In this document: positions 7,881 to 17,990 of the stretch, piece by piece | How positions within the stretch are numbered: the first letter of the stretch is position 1 | Layout of the letters: every line of letters begins with the position of its first letter | The notes under the pieces: generated by a model | Seen by the model: the letters and a program-made list of their open reading frames with translations, nothing else | Databases searched by the model: none | Told to the model about the DNA's origin: nothing | Program-made: the position numbers and the translations under genes | Source: Acidobacteriaceae bacterium | GTDB taxonomy: Bacteria > Acidobacteriota > Terriglobia > Terriglobales > Acidobacteriaceae | NCBI GenBank assembly: GCA_003165795.1 | Contig: PMWW01000152.1 | Location: 84,144-125,684, forward strand | Length of the DNA stretch: 41,541 nt | Reading direction: 5' to 3'

Positions 7881-8201
7881 TTTGCCGGATGCCGGGTGAG
7901 ATGCCGCCCATTGCGCGACTCAGCCGCGTAAGAGGCGAGGAGCAGAGTAATAGCGCCGCTTCCTGCGCGTCAAAGTGCGCGTATTGCCAGGCCAACCGTC
8001 AGCACTTCTCGGTGGAGACGTAGGGACCTAGAGCCAGGCTGCCTTATGCGAAAAAAAGACGTGCTCATGGCGATTGTGTGCTGCCCACGAAAGTGAGTGG
8101 GAGACAGTACTTCATGGGGAAATCCGGCGGAAGCAGCGGTCAGTGAAATCAGGGTCAACCGGCAGTGTCTGCGTGGCTTTGCTGTCCGTCTTAGTTCAGG
8201 T
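7881..8201. other. Intergenic stretch between convergent genes
   Basis: This 321-bp gap separates the convergent secreted-protein gene and the multi-PAS kinase gene. A short open frame exists on the minus strand at 7970-8158 but has no recognisable features or clear ribosome binding site. I see no strong hairpin with a T-run, no repeat shared with other gaps and no RNA gene. Confidence 0.5.
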
Positions 8202-11200
8202 TCACGCCGGTTGTGTCATGGCTTGCTTGAGTGCAAGAAACTGACGATCCAGGTTGTTCATGCGGGCAGCAATAAACGCTAGGTCGCCGGCCTTGCCGGC
8301 TCTTTCCATCTCGAAGGCCAGCGCACTCAGGGCCTCGCCGCCGACGTTGGCCGCCGATCCCTTGAGCAGGTGGGCCTGACGCTCGGCGCCCGGTATGTCC
8401 GCGGCATCAAGATAGCGCTGTAGCTTGTCGATTTGACCCGGGGTGTCGTCCAGAAAAACTTCGATGACCCTGCGCGCCAGATTCTCGTCGTGCATGAGAC
8501 GATTCAGCATGGCTGCGCGGTCGAAGACAAGCGGTGACGACGAAGGACGAGGCGGATTACTTGCTCCCGGCAATAAGCCCGCTTCGCCGTTCGTAGTTTG
8601 TGGCAGCCAACGCTCTAAGACCTGGGCGAGCACTTGCGGTGACAGCGGTTTGGACAAATAATCATTCATCCCCGCCTGGAGGCACCACTCCCGGTCACCC
8701 TGCAGCGCGTGCGCGGTCATAGCGACGATCGGAACCCGATGATTACGGATGGCGGACTTCATGTCGCGGATTTGCCGGGTTGCCTCGATGCCATCCATCC
8801 CCGGCATCTGCACATCCATCAGCACCAGGTCGTAAGGGATAGACTCCAGCGCTTTGACCGCTTCGGCGCCGTTGCCTACTACGTCGGCGTCCAGGCCAAG
8901 CTTCTTGAGGAAGCTCAGGGCCACGATCTGGTTGGTGATATTGTCCTCGGCCAGCAGGATACGTGCGCCTACCCCGGCGAAGGAGCGTAGGAGTTGGCGG
9001 GCCGGCCGGCGGTGCAGGCCATTTTCCGTCTGGGCTGGCGGCGGCTGCTTGTCCAGGCGGACCGTAAACCAAAACTCCGAGCCCTTGCCGGCTTCGCTCG
9101 CCACCCCAATTTTGCCGCCCATCATCTCGGCCAATTGTTTCGAAATAGCCAAGCCCAGCCCAGTACCGCCGTACCTCCGCGTAATCGAAGGGTCTAACTG
9201 GGTAAACTTGCCGAAGAGCATACCAATCTTGTTTTCCGGAATGCCGATGCCGGTGTCCCGCACCGTAAAGCGGAGCCGACAATCGGGTTGGCTGCTCTCT
9301 TCTAGGGACACCAGCACGGTTACTTCTCCGGCTTCGGAAAACTTGATGGCATTGGCCGCGAGATTGGTCAGAATTTGGCGCAAACGACCGGGATCGCCGC
9401 GGAGAAGCATGGGAACCTGCGCATCGGCGCGGCACAACAACGTCAGGCCTTTCTGCCGCGCCCGGACGCTAAGCAAGGCCGCAAAATCATCCAAGAGGAC
9501 TTGCAGGTTAAAGTCTAGCGTCTCCAGGTCGAGTCTTCCGGCTTCGATCTTCGAGAGGTCAAGGATGTCGTTGATTAAGTAAAGCAGCGATTCTCCGCTT
9601 CCCCGCAACAGTTCGGTATAGCGCCGCTGTTCGGGGTTCAGGTCGGTATCCAGCAACAAGCCGGTCATTCCCACGATGCCATTCATCGGCGTTCGAATCT
9701 CATGGCTCATGTTGGCCAGGAACTCACTCTTAGCGCGGTTGGCGGCCTCAGCCGCCGCCTTCGCGCTTTGCAGACTGATTTCTACCTGCTTACGAGTGGT
9801 TATGTCTCTAAAAAACCAGGCGCGTCCGATGTACTTCCCGCGTTCACCGCGCAGGGTGGTGGAATAGCGTTCGAGTACCCGGTCGTCCTTTAACTCAATT
9901 TCGCAATGGTCACTTGTACCGGGATCATCGTAAAGTTCCCGGACGCGCTTCAGGAACGCCGTGGGATCTTTCACCCGACCAGTAACCGCCGATAACAAAG
10001 CCTCGTCTGGAAGCGCGCAACTGTCCATCACCAGATCGGGAAAATCTTGATGGGAAATCCGCCAAACATCGAAAAACCTTTTGTTACCCGACACCACCAT
10101 ATTTTCGTCGTTTACCACCAGGATTCCATCGAGCGACACCTCTTGTATGGCGCGAATCAGGGAGTGTTGAAATTGGCGATAAGCGGACTCCGCCTCGGCG
10201 GCTGCTTTGGCCTTTTCCAGAGCTATCTCGGTCCGTTTGCGCTCCGTGAACTCCTCCGCGATGCCAACAATCCGTACCAGTCGGCCGGCTTGATCGTGCA
10301 CCGGAAATGCCCGCTCCCGGATCCATTTTTCCTGTCCTTCCGGGGTCAAGATTCGGTACTCCGATGCGATGTCCATTCCTTGCAACTGCTGCTTGAATAT
10401 CTCGTGGGCCTGGTCGCGGTCTTCGCCATGGATGGCATCCAGCCAGTCCATCGGGTTCTGATAGAGGCTGGCGCGGCTCCGTCCCCAGATCTGTTCGTAG
10501 GCCGGACTGACGTATAAGGCCTCAGTGCCGGCGCCGTTCATCATCCAAAAGACGTCGCGAACGTTTTCCGCCAGCTGGCGAAATTTTTCTTCACTGTGCT
10601 GCAAGGCTTGCTCGGCCTGCTGGCGCGCGGTGATGTCGCGGAGGACACCGATGGTGTGCCATTCGCCGTTCAGGCAAATCGCCGACAAGGACAGATCGAC
10701 GGCGATCTCGCGGCCGTCTTTTCGGCGGGCCGGCAGTTCAATCCGGGCGCCGATTGCGCCGCCGCGGCCGGTGGCTAAGAGCTCAGGAAATGCGGCGCGA
10801 TGGGCTTCGCGATAGCGTTCCGGCGCCAGTAACTGGTGGAGATCTTTCCCCAGCGCTTCTGCGTTGCGGTAACCAAAGATCGACTCTGCCGCCGGGTTCC
10901 AGTAGCTGATCGCTCCGCTGGGGTCGGTCATGAGGATGGCATCCTGGGCCGAATCCGTAATGCCACGCAACCGTGCTTCACTCTCGTTGAGTGCCTGTTC
11001 CGCCCGCTTGCGCTCGGTGATGTCCAGACTTATGCCGACGTGACCGAGGAACTCACCGCGCTGCGAGAAGCGTGGGTTGGCATAGGAGACGGCCCACCGC
11101 CATTCGCCGTCGGCGCGGCGGACCCGCACTTCGCCGGTGAAGGGCGCCTGCAATGCGAGTGCTTGATAGAACGAGGCGACGTACTGCGCATAATCGTCCG

Positions 11201-12488
11201 GGTGGAACAATGGTTTCCACTTCGAACCTTCCACGAACGGTATTCCGAAAAATTCCCGATAGGTTCGGTTGACAAATCGGGTTTCACCGCAGGCATCGGT
11301 CACCCACATCACGGTTGGGCAACTGTCCGCCATGATGCGGAAGCGGGCTTCGCTCTCATGCAGGGCCTCTTCCGCCCGCTTACGCTGCGTGATGTCACGG
11401 ACAATGGAGGAAGTGCCCACCAGTTCATGGTCTGAATTCCGTACCGGGGAAATCGAAACCGAAACGTCCGTCCCGCGTCCATCTTTGGCTTGCAGCACGG
11501 TATCGAAAGGACTGATGCTGCTACCGGCCCGAATGCGCTCGAGGAGCTGGCCAAAGTCGGCGCGGCGTTCCAGCGGATAGAGAATGGACGCGTTCTGTCC
11601 GACAATTTCCTGTTTCGTGTAACCGAACAAGGTCTCCGAGCGCTGGTTCCAACTGAGAACGGTCCCCTGGGGGTCGGTGGAGTAGATGGCATTATCGGAC
11701 GATTCGACTATGGACGCCAGCAACGCTCTCGTCTCCTCCGCCGCGTGACGGTGCGAGATATCGTGCAGAATGACGGAAATTGCGGCCACGCCGCCGGCGG
11801 AGTTAAGGATGGGCGATGCGGTGGCAAATACGTAAATTTCCCGTCCATCTTGGTGCCGGCACACACTTTCGTTCTGGGAGACGGTGCCCCCCCGCGATAC
11901 CTGCTGGATGACAAGCGCTAGCGAGGACAGCTTCTCCGGTGCCATCAGCAGGGACACGGGCTGGCCGATCGCCTCCGCCGCCGTGTAACCGAAGAGCGAC
12001 TCCGCCCCGCGGTTCCAGGTGAGGATTGCGCCCTCGGCGGTGCTGGCAATGATGGCGTCGTCAGAACTTTCCACCACCGCGGCCAGAAACCTTTGGGCCT
12101 CGTCGGCCGTTCGCCGATCGGTTACGTCCCGCTTGATGGCGATGTAGCTGACAATTTCCCCATTCGACTGCAACACGGGAGTGATCTGCATCTCCTCGGG
12201 ATAGAAACTGCCGTCCTTGCGGCGATTGATCACCTCGCCTCGCCAGGTCCGGCCAGATCGAATCGTGCGCCACAGGTTTTCGTAAAACTCCGGCGAGTGT
12301 TGTCCCGATCTCAGGATGCGCGGGTTCTGCCCCAAAGCTTCCTCGCCGCTATATCCGGTCATCAGGGTGAAGGCGGGATTCACGTATTGGATTTTCCCGT
12401 TGGTGTCGGTGATGACCACGGCGTCCGCCGACTGATTGACCGCCGTAGCCAGGCAGCTCTCCGCGATCATGTCAGCGTCAGGAAGCAC
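8202..12488 (-). CDS. Seven-PAS hybrid histidine kinase with REC and HPt domains
   Basis: A soluble hybrid sensor kinase of about 1,428 residues with no transmembrane helix. In order it has seven PAS/PAC units (about residues 15-910), each ending in a D-I/V-T-x-R linker such as VTDRR or ITERKRAE. These are followed by a HisKA domain with phospho-His 929 ([10 protein letters not shown]), an HATPase domain with DTGIGIPE and GGTGLGLAI, a receiver with Asp1225 ([10 protein letters not shown]) and a C-terminal HPt with His1373 ([12 protein letters not shown]). The GTG at 12486-12488 is chosen because GAGG lies 4 nt upstream. A TTG at 12567-12569 and an ATG 6 codons downstream are alternatives. The gene is divergent from the REC-PP2C gene, whose receiver is a plausible target of the HPt. 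Confidence 0.9.
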   Translation of the reverse strand: MLPDADMIAESCLATAVNQSADAVVITDTNGKIQYVNPAFTLMTGYSGEEALGQNPRILRSGQHSPEFYENLWRTIRSGRTWRGEVINRRKDGSFYPEEMQITPVLQSNGEIVSYIAIKRDVTDRRTADEAQRFLAAVVESSDDAIIASTAEGAILTWNRGAESLFGYTAAEAIGQPVSLLMAPEKLSSLALVIQQVSRGGTVSQNESVCRHQDGREIYVFATASPILNSAGGVAAISVILHDISHRHAAEETRALLASIVESSDNAIYSTDPQGTVLSWNQRSETLFGYTKQEIVGQNASILYPLERRADFGQLLERIRAGSSISPFDTVLQAKDGRGTDVSVSISPVRNSDHELVGTSSIVRDITQRKRAEEALHESEARFRIMADSCPTVMWVTDACGETRFVNRTYREFFGIPFVEGSKWKPLFHPDDYAQYVASFYQALALQAPFTGEVRVRRADGEWRWAVSYANPRFSQRGEFLGHVGISLDITERKRAEQALNESEARLRGITDSAQDAILMTDPSGAISYWNPAAESIFGYRNAEALGKDLHQLLAPERYREAHRAAFPELLATGRGGAIGARIELPARRKDGREIAVDLSLSAICLNGEWHTIGVLRDITARQQAEQALQHSEEKFRQLAENVRDVFWMMNGAGTEALYVSPAYEQIWGRSRASLYQNPMDWLDAIHGEDRDQAHEIFKQQLQGMDIASEYRILTPEGQEKWIRERAFPVHDQAGRLVRIVGIAEEFTERKRTEIALEKAKAAAEAESAYRQFQHSLIRAIQEVSLDGILVVNDENMVVSGNKRFFDVWRISHQDFPDLVMDSCALPDEALLSAVTGRVKDPTAFLKRVRELYDDPGTSDHCEIELKDDRVLERYSTTLRGERGKYIGRAWFFRDITTRKQVEISLQSAKAAAEAANRAKSEFLANMSHEIRTPMNGIVGMTGLLLDTDLNPEQRRYTELLRGSGESLLYLINDILDLSKIEAGRLDLETLDFNLQVLLDDFAALLSVRARQKGLTLLCRADAQVPMLLRGDPGRLRQILTNLAANAIKFSEAGEVTVLVSLEESSQPDCRLRFTVRDTGIGIPENKIGMLFGKFTQLDPSITRRYGGTGLGLAISKQLAEMMGGKIGVASEAGKGSEFWFTVRLDKQPPPAQTENGLHRRPARQLLRSFAGVGARILLAEDNITNQIVALSFLKKLGLDADVVGNGAEAVKALESIPYDLVLMDVQMPGMDGIEATRQIRDMKSAIRNHRVPIVAMTAHALQGDREWCLQAGMNDYLSKPLSPQVLAQVLERWLPQTTNGEAGLLPGASNPPRPSSSPLVFDRAAMLNRLMHDENLARRVIEVFLDDTPGQIDKLQRYLDAADIPGAERQAHLLKGSAANVGGEALSALAFEMERAGKAGDLAFIAARMNNLDRQFLALKQAMTQPA

Positions 12489-12644
12489 ACTTCGCCTCGA
12501 TAAGGTCAAGACACCTTGTCTATCTTTATCGGCACACTTCAGATTTCTTTGAAAAGGCGCTGCGGCCAAGGCTCCCGCAGGGCAGATTCCAACTTCAGCC
12601 GGGGCCAGGTCCCCCGGCTGGGGATTCTGGCACGAAGCGGCTTG

Positions 12645-12659
12645 GCCTCAAGTTGAGGC
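12645..12659. promoter_or_regulatory. Inverted repeat in a divergent promoter region
   Basis: GCCTCAAGTTGAGGC has 7-bp arms around one central base. It lies in the gap between the divergent multi-PAS kinase and the REC-PP2C gene, 55 bp from the latter. It could bind a dimeric regulator; no second copy was found. Confidence 0.25.
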
Positions 12660-12714
12660 TTGCGGCTGCCGATTCATTGGCTGTGACCGTAGCAGCGGCC
12701 AAATAAAACGACAC

Positions 12715-13917
12715 TTGCCGGAACCGATCGTGATAAGCGAAGTGCAGATTGCAGACAGCAACTGGCCGGGTACGGAGAGACCGCCCGATCGGCCGGCGCC
12801 GGCGGCGATGGCGCGCCAGTATAGACCTCTGGTCGTGGTCGCCGACGATGACGTGGTTACTACCCAGATCATTGAAGGAGCTTTGAAGCAGATCGGATTT
12901 CGCGTCCTCACCGCCCACGACGCGCAAAGCGCATTGGCGAAGATACGTGAATACCCTCCCGACCTGATCCTGCTCGACGTTTCTCTGCCGGACGGCAGTG
13001 GCATTGAGATCTGCCGCCAGTTGCAGGGCGAGCCCGGCCTGGGACAGATACCCGTGATCTTCATTTCGGGCCACGATGAGCTGGCCATCAAGGTGGCTGG
13101 CTTCGATGCGGGAGGGGTCGATTACATTACCAAGCCTCTGGTGGTGCGCGAAGTGATGGCGCGGGTGCGCACCCATATCCGCCTGAAGCGCGGCTACGAA
13201 TCGCTGGCCGAGTTGCAGGCGCAGCACATCCAAAAGCTGGCCGCGGCGCAGGAAGCCTTCATGCCGCATCCGGAAGACATTCCGGAAGCCCGCTTTCAGG
13301 TCTCGTTCATGCAGGTTTTGAAGGCCGGCGGCGACTTCTACGACGTAATTCCGGTGGCTGAAAACGTTATCGACTACGTGGTGGCAGATGCCAGTGGACA
13401 CGATTTGGGCGCCTCGTTCTGGACGGCAGCGCTGAAAACCCTGCTCTCGGAATACTGCAATGCGGTCAATTCCCCGCGCGAGGTGTTGCACCTGGTCAAT
13501 AGCGCGTTGCTGCGCATCCTGCCCTCGGGCGTCTTTTTCACCATCATTTATGCCCGCTTGAATCGTGCTACCGGGCAGCTTTGCCTGGTCAATGCGGCCC
13601 ATCCTCCCGCCATTCTGCTTCCCGCCGATGGCAGCGATGGGGTAGTGGTTTGGGAGGAAGGCGACGTGGCCGGCGCTTTTGCCGACGCGGTCTTTGACTG
13701 CCGGGAGTTGAGCGTCGCCCCGGGGGACCGATTGTTTCTTTATTCCGATGGCCTGATTGAGCCGCCGGCGAACCCCGGCGGGGTGGGTGCTCTGCAGCAG
13801 ATGCTGGCCTGCGGCCGGGAGTCTTCTCTGCAAGAAGCCGTCCGCAGAGCGGTGGGCAAGTGTTGCGGGTGCGGCGGTTGTGAGGACGATGTCCTGCTGC
13901 TGGGCGTGGACGTTTAG
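12715..13917 (+). CDS. Receiver-linked PP2C (RsbU/SpoIIE-type) protein phosphatase
   Basis: A 400-residue response regulator with a phosphatase output, expected to dephosphorylate a STAS-domain antagonist. The receiver spans about residues 38-160, with Asp88 in LILLDVSLPDG and Lys in ITKPL. A short coiled linker follows (ESLAELQAQHIQKLAAAQ). The PP2C/SpoIIE domain covers about 185-400, with GGDFYD (Asp207, Asp210), DASGHD (Asp225), SDGLIE (Asp345) and the final Asp391-Asp392. CCGCGGC (383-389) sits directly before that last metal-binding pair, which is unusual. The start is a TTG at 12715 without a clear ribosome binding site; the ATG at 12808 would still keep the receiver. It is first in a row leading to anti-sigma kinase, STAS and che genes, and matches the first two domains of HsbR. 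Confidence 0.88.
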   Translation: MPEPIVISEVQIADSNWPGTERPPDRPAPAAMARQYRPLVVVADDDVVTTQIIEGALKQIGFRVLTAHDAQSALAKIREYPPDLILLDVSLPDGSGIEICRQLQGEPGLGQIPVIFISGHDELAIKVAGFDAGGVDYITKPLVVREVMARVRTHIRLKRGYESLAELQAQHIQKLAAAQEAFMPHPEDIPEARFQVSFMQVLKAGGDFYDVIPVAENVIDYVVADASGHDLGASFWTAALKTLLSEYCNAVNSPREVLHLVNSALLRILPSGVFFTIIYARLNRATGQLCLVNAAHPPAILLPADGSDGVVVWEEGDVAGAFADAVFDCRELSVAPGDRLFLYSDGLIEPPANPGGVGALQQMLACGRESSLQEAVRRAVGKCCGCGGCEDDVLLLGVDV

Positions 13918-13966
13918 CCGGGAGCTGGCGGTGCCGATGAATGGAGAACGACCGGTGAGGAGAGCA

Positions 13967-14401
13967 ATGGAGCGAACCAGCAAGTCCCACCGCCATGAGG
14001 AGGACCTCTGCTTGTCGATTCCTTCGGACCTTTCCGCCGTCGAGCCAGTGTGCCGGCAGATACGCAGCCTGTTGCAGAAGCGGCATCTGGAGCGAATGGA
14101 ATTTCCGGTGGAGATGATCGCCCGCGAATGCCTGAACAATGCGATTCTGCATGGCAATGGCGGACAGGTGAACCGAGTAGTGAATTTCGGGATGCGCGTG
14201 GGCAAGAAGCAGATTTGCCTGCGCATTGCCGATCAGGGCATGGGATTCGACTGGCGCGTCCATAAGCGATCCTGGCCCCAGGCCTCGGCCGCTTCCGGCC
14301 GGGGACTGATGATCGCCGGCGCTTACGCCGAGCGGGTCGCTTTCAATCGGCGGGGGAACCAAGTGACGGTGTGGATCAATACCGCCAGGGAAGGAAGGTA
14401 G
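13967..14401 (+). CDS. HATPase anti-sigma-type serine kinase (RsbW-like)
   Basis: A 144-residue GHKL ATPase of the RsbW/SpoIIAB type, expected to phosphorylate the STAS protein encoded next and to bind a partner in exchange. The N-box is ARECLNNAILHGN (Glu54, Asn57/58), the G1 box DQGMGFDW (Asp89, Gly91) and the G2 box SGRGLMIAGAY (Gly111-Gly113). The ATG at 13967 is preferred over the one at 13937 because AGGAG (13958-13962) is well placed. It follows the REC-PP2C gene by 49 bp and precedes the STAS gene by 7 bp. In HsbR of Pseudomonas the equivalent domain is fused behind REC-PP2C; here it is separate. The partner protein (sigma factor or other) is not visible. Confidence 0.87.
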   Translation: MERTSKSHRHEEDLCLSIPSDLSAVEPVCRQIRSLLQKRHLERMEFPVEMIARECLNNAILHGNGGQVNRVVNFGMRVGKKQICLRIADQGMGFDWRVHKRSWPQASAASGRGLMIAGAYAERVAFNRRGNQVTVWINTAREGR

Positions 14402-14408
14402 CAACAAA

Positions 14409-14744
14409 ATGTCAAGCTATCGCATGGAACGCAGTGACGGTGGTTGCCGGGTCAGTATCGATGGAGGGCTCACGGCAGTGGTGGTACCGGAGCTACAGCA
14501 AGTTCTCAAACAGGAAGTCGAGGGTGGGACCCAACGGGTAACGGTCGACCTGGCGGCCACCTACATCGTCGATTCCAGCGGCATTGGCCTGCTGATCGCC
14601 GCCAGCAATACCTTGTCGCACAAGAGCGGCCAGCTGGCGGTGGTTAATGTCTCTCCGGAAATCTTCCGGCTTTTCCAAAGCATGCGCTTGGTGCCCCGGT
14701 TGAACGTGAGCGGACGCGCCACCACGGGGCCCGCCCATGAGTGA
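14409..14744 (+). CDS. STAS-domain anti-sigma factor antagonist (RsbV/HsbA-like)
   Basis: A 111-residue single STAS domain. The phosphorylation loop is VDSSGIGLL, with Ser56 following Asp55 at the position used by RsbV and SpoIIAA; Ser57 is the adjacent alternative. The family works as the switch piece: unphosphorylated it binds and sequesters the HATPase kinase, and the PP2C phosphatase restores it. The gene starts 7 bp after the kinase gene and its last 8 bp overlap the start of cheA, so translation of the switch and the chemosensory kinase is probably coupled. The last dozen residues ([10 protein letters not shown]) extend beyond the domain. Confidence 0.9.
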   Translation: MSSYRMERSDGGCRVSIDGGLTAVVVPELQQVLKQEVEGGTQRVTVDLAATYIVDSSGIGLLIAASNTLSHKSGQLAVVNVSPEIFRLFQSMRLVPRLNVSGRATTGPAHE

Positions 14745-17700
14745 GGAAGCCTTGGCTCTCGATGATGAACTCATGCAGGGATTCATCAGCGAATCACGCG
14801 AGCACTTGGCCACCATCGAAGCCGATTTGCTCGCCATCGAACAAGCCGGAGACGCGGCCGACCCCGAACTGGTGAACAAGGTATTTCGGGCGGCGCACTC
14901 CATCAAAGGTTGCAGCGGCTTTCTGGGGCTGAACCAGGTGAAGGAGCTGGCGCATAAGGCCGAGACCGTGCTCGACATGCTGCGCTCCCACAAGATCCGT
15001 CCTAACGCCGAGGTCACCAACATTCTGCTGGCGGCTTTCGACAAGTTGCGCGAGATGATCGAATCGCCGGCCACCAGCGAGTCCGCCGACATCGCCTTGC
15101 AGGTGCAAGGACTGGTGGCATTGGCTTCTTCCTACCTTCCCCATTCTGCCAAAGCGGCTTTGACGGAGAAGGTGCAGTTGTCGGCGGCCGAAGCTACGCC
15201 GGTGACCGTGGCGCAGGTCGATTTCGAGCGGGCCCAGCGGGCCGGCTGCTGCGTCTACTCCCTGGAATACGATCTGATCCACGACATCGAGCGGCAAGGC
15301 AAGAACGCCTTCCAGCTTTTCAACCAACTGGAAGCGGGGGGCGAGATATTGGATGTAGTGTTGGATTTTGCCTCCCTGGGCGGACTGGATGACGCCATTG
15401 GAAAGTGCTTGCCGCTGACCATTGTCTTGGCTACGCTGGCGCTGCCGGATGCCATAGGCAGGCTGGCCGGGATTCCGCAGGAGCGGATCAAGCCGCTCTT
15501 TCTTGACGGCGCCTCCGGCGGTCCGGCTTTTCCCGCACCCGAGGCGGCGTGCCCGCGGCTGGAGCCGCCGGTGGTGTCGCTGCCCACGCCCGAGCCAGCT
15601 CAACCGGTAGTGCAGGCCACGGCTGCCGAAAATCACCTTCCTCAGGTTCCGGCGCCGCCGCCGTCGGCCAATGTTGCGGCGGCGGAGTCCCGTCCGGCGG
15701 GCGCGACGGGCGCCTCTCAGCCGGTGGTCGAAGATACTCTCCGCGTCAACGTGGGACTGCTGGATACGTTGATGAATCTGGCCGGCGAGCTGGTGCTAAG
15801 CCGCAACCAGTTTCAGGCGGCGATTCTGCAGAACAACCATCGCATGTTGAATTCCGCCGGACAGCGTCTCAGCCAGATCACGTCAGAAATCCAGGACGCC
15901 ATCATGCGCACCCGTCTGCAGCCCATCGAGAACGTTTTTGGCAAGCTGCCGCGCGTGGTACGCGATCTGTCCAACAGCCTGGGCAAGGAAGTGAAACTCG
16001 ATATCCGCGGCAAGGAAGTGGCGCTCGATCGCAGCCTGGTCGAGGGTCTGTCTGACCCGCTTACCCACATGGTGCGCAACGCCATCGATCACGGCATCGA
16101 ATCGCCCGCCGAGCGGTCGAAGGCCGGCAAAGATCGCAGCGGCACGCTGCGGGTGGAGGCCCGGCACGAGGCCGGACAGGTAGTGATCGAGATTGCCGAT
16201 GACGGCAAAGGTATCGACAGCCAGCGGGTTTCCCAGGCTGCCTTGGCCAAAGGGCTGATCACCGCCGAGCAGCTCAAGGCAATGACGTTGCAGGACCAGT
16301 TGGCCCTCATCCTGCTGCCCGGCCTGTCCACTGCCGAGAAGGTTTCCGACGTTTCCGGACGGGGCGTGGGCATGGACGTAGTGAAGACCAACCTCGACCG
16401 GCTGGGCGGCCAAGTGGAAATCAATTCCACCGCGGGCCGCGGCTCGCTGTTCCGCATCAAGCTGCCGCTCACCTTGACCATCATTCCCGCGCTCATTGTT
16501 TCCGCCGAAAATGAGCGCTTCGCCATTCCGCAGATCAATGTGGAAGAGCTGTTGCGCATTCGCGCCGAAGAGACCAAACGCCGCATTGAAGTGGTGGGAG
16601 GGACCGAAGTGCTGTTGCTGCGCGATCGCATTCTTCCTTTGTTGCGGCTGGACGATTTCCTGGGGGTGCTGCCGACCTATGGCGACCGCCAGACCGAGCG
16701 CGAGGAACTCGATCGTCGAATGCAACTGGCAGATCGCCGCTCGCCACGTTATTCCACGGACGGCGAACCGAAGCTGGAAAATGTCACGCCGCGTCCCGGA
16801 CCCCCGGTCGCTCGCCGCTCCGACGGGCGCCGCAGCAGCGTCAGCGGCACGCTGGAGATTGCCGTCATCACCACCGGAAGATTTCAGTACGGCTTGGTCG
16901 TACAGGCCTTTCACAATACCGAAGAGATCGTGGTGAAGCCCTTAGGACACCACCTTAAGGAATCGCGGGAATACGCCGGAGCCACTATCCTAGGCGACGG
17001 CGCGGTGGCCCTCATCCTGGATGCCGCCGGACTGGCCGGCAAAGCTGAACTCAGCAACCCTGCGGCAACCCAGCGGGCCAAAGACCAGGAGGAGAAGAGC
17101 GAGGACAGCGAAAGCCAGGACAACCATTCGCTGCTGCTGTTCCGCAACGGCCCCCAGGAACACTGCGCCATTCCGCTGGGCGCGGTACGCCGCATCGAGC
17201 GGATCAAACCCGATCAGGTGGAGATGGCGGGGGGCCGGCGCACCATGAAGTATCGCGAGCAGTCGCTGCCGCTGGTCACTCTGGCCGACACCGCGCACGT
17301 AGATGCTATCTCCGGGGCCCGCGACCTGGCGGTCATCGTTTCCAATATTTACGGACGCGAAGTGGGCCTGCTGGGGGCCATGCCGGTCGACGTGGCCGAC
17401 GCCACCTCCGACATCGATAACACCACGCACCGCCAAAGCGGTATTGCCGGTTCGTCGATCATTGGCGGACGCACCACCCTGATCGCCGACCTGGCCGAAC
17501 TGGTGGACGCGGTCTATCCCGAGTGGAGCAGTGCGCAGACCGGCGATGGTGCTCACCCGGCCGCCGCCGGGAAAGGGACCATTTTGCTGGCGGAGGATTC
17601 GGACTTCTTCCGCTCCCAGCTCAAGCGCTTCCTGGAAGGCGATGGCTATAGCGTGCTCGACGCCGCCGATGGCGAGCTGGCGTGGGGACTGCTGCAGCAG

Positions 17701-17979
17701 AACCTGGAAAAAGTGCAACTGCTGGTAACCGATGTCGAGATGCCGAACTTAACTGGCCTGGACCTGACCCGGCGCATCCGTTCCGATAGCCGGGTCGCCA
17801 AGCTGCCGATCATCGCCGTGACCTCTTTGGCTTCCGATGAAGACTTGGCTGAAGGAAAAAGCGCCGGGGTCGATGACTATCAAATCAAGCTGGACCGCGA
17901 CACCCTGATATCCCACGTCCACAATCTTCTTGCGGCCCAGCCGCAAAATAACGCGGCAGCACTAACTGCCGGATATTGA
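14737..17979 (+). CDS. cheA: CheA-type hybrid chemosensory kinase with C-terminal receiver
   Basis: A 1,080-residue chemotaxis-family histidine kinase. The HPt domain covers about residues 10-110, with phospho-His54 in [15 protein letters not shown]2-like module follows at about 145-250, then a Pro/Ala-rich linker (about 255-330). The dimerisation domain spans about 330-395. The ATPase domain has [12 protein letters not shown] (His444, Asn448), DDGKGID and [11 protein letters not shown] CheW-like domain starts near 578 ([16 protein letters not shown]) and is interrupted by a charged insert near 650-710. A second CheW-like segment runs about 790-915, and a receiver about 947-1070, with Asp999 in LVTDVEMPN. 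The architecture resembles FrzE/ChpA-type kinases of non-flagellar pathways. It overlaps the STAS gene by 8 bp and is followed after 11 bp by an MCP. Confidence 0.93.
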   Translation: MSEEALALDDELMQGFISESREHLATIEADLLAIEQAGDAADPELVNKVFRAAHSIKGCSGFLGLNQVKELAHKAETVLDMLRSHKIRPNAEVTNILLAAFDKLREMIESPATSESADIALQVQGLVALASSYLPHSAKAALTEKVQLSAAEATPVTVAQVDFERAQRAGCCVYSLEYDLIHDIERQGKNAFQLFNQLEAGGEILDVVLDFASLGGLDDAIGKCLPLTIVLATLALPDAIGRLAGIPQERIKPLFLDGASGGPAFPAPEAACPRLEPPVVSLPTPEPAQPVVQATAAENHLPQVPAPPPSANVAAAESRPAGATGASQPVVEDTLRVNVGLLDTLMNLAGELVLSRNQFQAAILQNNHRMLNSAGQRLSQITSEIQDAIMRTRLQPIENVFGKLPRVVRDLSNSLGKEVKLDIRGKEVALDRSLVEGLSDPLTHMVRNAIDHGIESPAERSKAGKDRSGTLRVEARHEAGQVVIEIADDGKGIDSQRVSQAALAKGLITAEQLKAMTLQDQLALILLPGLSTAEKVSDVSGRGVGMDVVKTNLDRLGGQVEINSTAGRGSLFRIKLPLTLTIIPALIVSAENERFAIPQINVEELLRIRAEETKRRIEVVGGTEVLLLRDRILPLLRLDDFLGVLPTYGDRQTEREELDRRMQLADRRSPRYSTDGEPKLENVTPRPGPPVARRSDGRRSSVSGTLEIAVITTGRFQYGLVVQAFHNTEEIVVKPLGHHLKESREYAGATILGDGAVALILDAAGLAGKAELSNPAATQRAKDQEEKSEDSESQDNHSLLLFRNGPQEHCAIPLGAVRRIERIKPDQVEMAGGRRTMKYREQSLPLVTLADTAHVDAISGARDLAVIVSNIYGREVGLLGAMPVDVADATSDIDNTTHRQSGIAGSSIIGGRTTLIADLAELVDAVYPEWSSAQTGDGAHPAAAGKGTILLAEDSDFFRSQLKRFLEGDGYSVLDAADGELAWGLLQQNLEKVQLLVTDVEMPNLTGLDLTRRIRSDSRVAKLPIIAVTSLASDEDLAEGKSAGVDDYQIKLDRDTLISHVHNLLAAQPQNNAAALTAGY

Positions 17980-17990
17980 GGAACAAGAAA

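Noticed and set aside
7970-8158. A 62-residue minus-strand frame in the gap after the secreted protein
   Set aside because: No ribosome binding site, no family, and overlaps nothing conserved that I can see.
12595-14226. A 543-residue open frame on the minus strand
   Set aside because: It is antisense to the REC-PP2C and HATPase genes, which carry full family motifs; its own translation has no domain pattern.
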